This document shows positions 12,506-13,128 of a DNA stretch of 13,128 nucleotides, piece by piece. The DNA lies in the NCBI GenBank assembly GCA_003499955.1, contig DNRP01000045.1:2545-15672 (forward strand). The letters run 5' to 3'. Made by a program: the position numbers and the translations under genes. The number at the start of each line of letters is the position of its first letter. The first letter of the stretch is position 1. Origin of the DNA: Cyanobacteria bacterium UBA9971 (GTDB taxonomy: Bacteria > Cyanobacteriota > Vampirovibrionia > Gastranaerophilales > UBA9971). The notes beneath the pieces were generated by a model that ran no database searches, was not told the origin of the DNA, and saw only the letters and a list, made by a program, of their open reading frames with translations.

Positions 12506-13128
12506 ATGAGAAAATTGATGCTTTTACTATTGGAAATTACTATAGGTATCTTGCTGTTTAGTTTATTACTCTTTGTGGGGATAAATAAATTTAAAGAGCA
12601 TATTTATACACAGCCTACTTATACTGTAACTTTTAAAGATGTTGACGGGCTAAGTGTAGGCTCACCTGTTAGATTGATGGGAAAACAGGTTGGAAATATT
12701 ATTAAACTTGAACTTTATGAATCTGAAATTTATGTAACATTTAGAATTGCAGAAAAAAATATAGTGATTCCTGACGAATCAATTGCCAGTATTCAGTTTA
12801 CAGGTCTTGCAGGCTCAAGATCTCTCGAAATTATGCCTCAAAAAAGAAAATTTTCAATAAATAAAAATATAATTTATGCTCAAGAACCTGTGAGAATAAA
12901 TTCTATTTTGCAGGTACAAACAACTATTTTTGAAAATGTGCTTGAGTTTTGCAGGGGAATGTTAGCCTTTTTAAGTAAAAACAGTATTGATTCGACTAAA
13001 AAGAATCTAAAAAACACTTCTGAATATATGCAAGAGACAAATCAATCCTTGGATGAAACATTTAAAAATATTAAAAATTCGAGTTCGGATTTATCCAAAA
13101 ACACTAAAGAAATTCAACAATTTATGAA
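12506..13128 (+). CDS. MCE/MlaD-family lipid-transport substrate-binding protein (partial)
   Basis: The first 207 codons of an MCE protein; the end lies beyond the window. Residues 5-26 form a single membrane anchor (LLLLEITIGILLFSLLLFV) with a short basic cytoplasmic start. The MCE domain covers about 38-113: YTVTFKDVDGLSVGSPVRLM, GKQVGNI, VPDESIASIQ-like IPDESIASIQFTGLAGSRSL, then LEIMP. After residue 130 the chain is helical and polar (SIDSTKKNLKNTSEYM, then NIKNSSSDLSKNTKEIQQF), typical of the coiled-coil tail that builds MCE hexamer tubes. Known MlaD/TTG2C proteins carry phospholipids across the periplasm with an MlaE/MlaF ABC transporter; those genes are not in view. No ribosome site precedes the ATG, and the promoter abuts it, so the mRNA may be leaderless. 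ATG codon 5 is a less likely start. Confidence 0.9.
   Translation, partial: MRKLMLLLLEITIGILLFSLLLFVGINKFKEHIYTQPTYTVTFKDVDGLSVGSPVRLMGKQVGNIIKLELYESEIYVTFRIAEKNIVIPDESIASIQFTGLAGSRSLEIMPQKRKFSINKNIIYAQEPVRINSILQVQTTIFENVLEFCRGMLAFLSKNSIDSTKKNLKNTSEYMQETNQSLDETFKNIKNSSSDLSKNTKEIQQFM

Overview
The window is visibly AT-rich and comes from a Gram-negative-type, flagellated bacterium. It encodes hook and flagellar export proteins, an MCE/MlaD lipid-transport component that implies an outer membrane, a type IV prepilin start, and a family 3 glycosidase resembling peptidoglycan-recycling NagZ. This combination, the codon usage, and palindromic repeats scattered through intergenic and coding DNA would fit a non-photosynthetic cyanobacterial relative (Vampirovibrionia/Melainabacteria type). 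That assignment is an inference; no rRNA or tRNA gene is present to confirm it.

Layout. Positions 1-553 (minus): a HicB-HicA toxin-antitoxin pair whose hicA frame runs, with no stop codon, into the N-terminus of a type IV prepilin cut by the window edge. Positions 554-778: intergenic DNA dominated by a 92-bp palindromic repeat. Positions 779-5224 (minus): a flagellar operon in transcription order fliJ, fliK, flgD, flgE, with another palindromic repeat between flgD and flgE. Positions 5225-5535: a 311-bp divergent promoter region. Positions 5536-8519 (plus): a two-component pair, an OmpR/PhoB-type response regulator overlapping a soluble triple-GAF histidine kinase. Positions 8741-9151 (plus): an HspR-like MerR regulator, whose stop overlaps that of a convergent GH3 glycosidase (9148-10926, minus). 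Positions 11022-11551 (plus): a small exported helical-repeat protein and a hairpin. Positions 11662-12387 (minus): a CPBP-family membrane protease. Positions 12506-13128 (plus): an MCE/MlaD-type protein cut by the window end.

How the genes work together. FliJ (export chaperone/ATPase stalk), FliK (hook-length ruler), FlgD (hook cap) and FlgE (hook subunit) form one hook-assembly cassette. The two-component pair reads out divergently from it and could regulate it, but no binding site is evident. The remaining genes are envelope-related: GH3 glycosidase, exported repeat protein, CPBP protease, MCE protein.

Most unusual points: (1) the in-frame hicA-prepilin junction; (2) the GH3 gene, which appears to carry three palindromic-repeat insertions, all frame-preserving and all placed at the tail, a loop or an interdomain linker; (3) the MCE gene, whose best promoter puts the transcription start at the A of its ATG, suggesting a leaderless mRNA; (4) duplicated modules inside FlgE and a four-copy 54-bp tandem repeat inside FliK.
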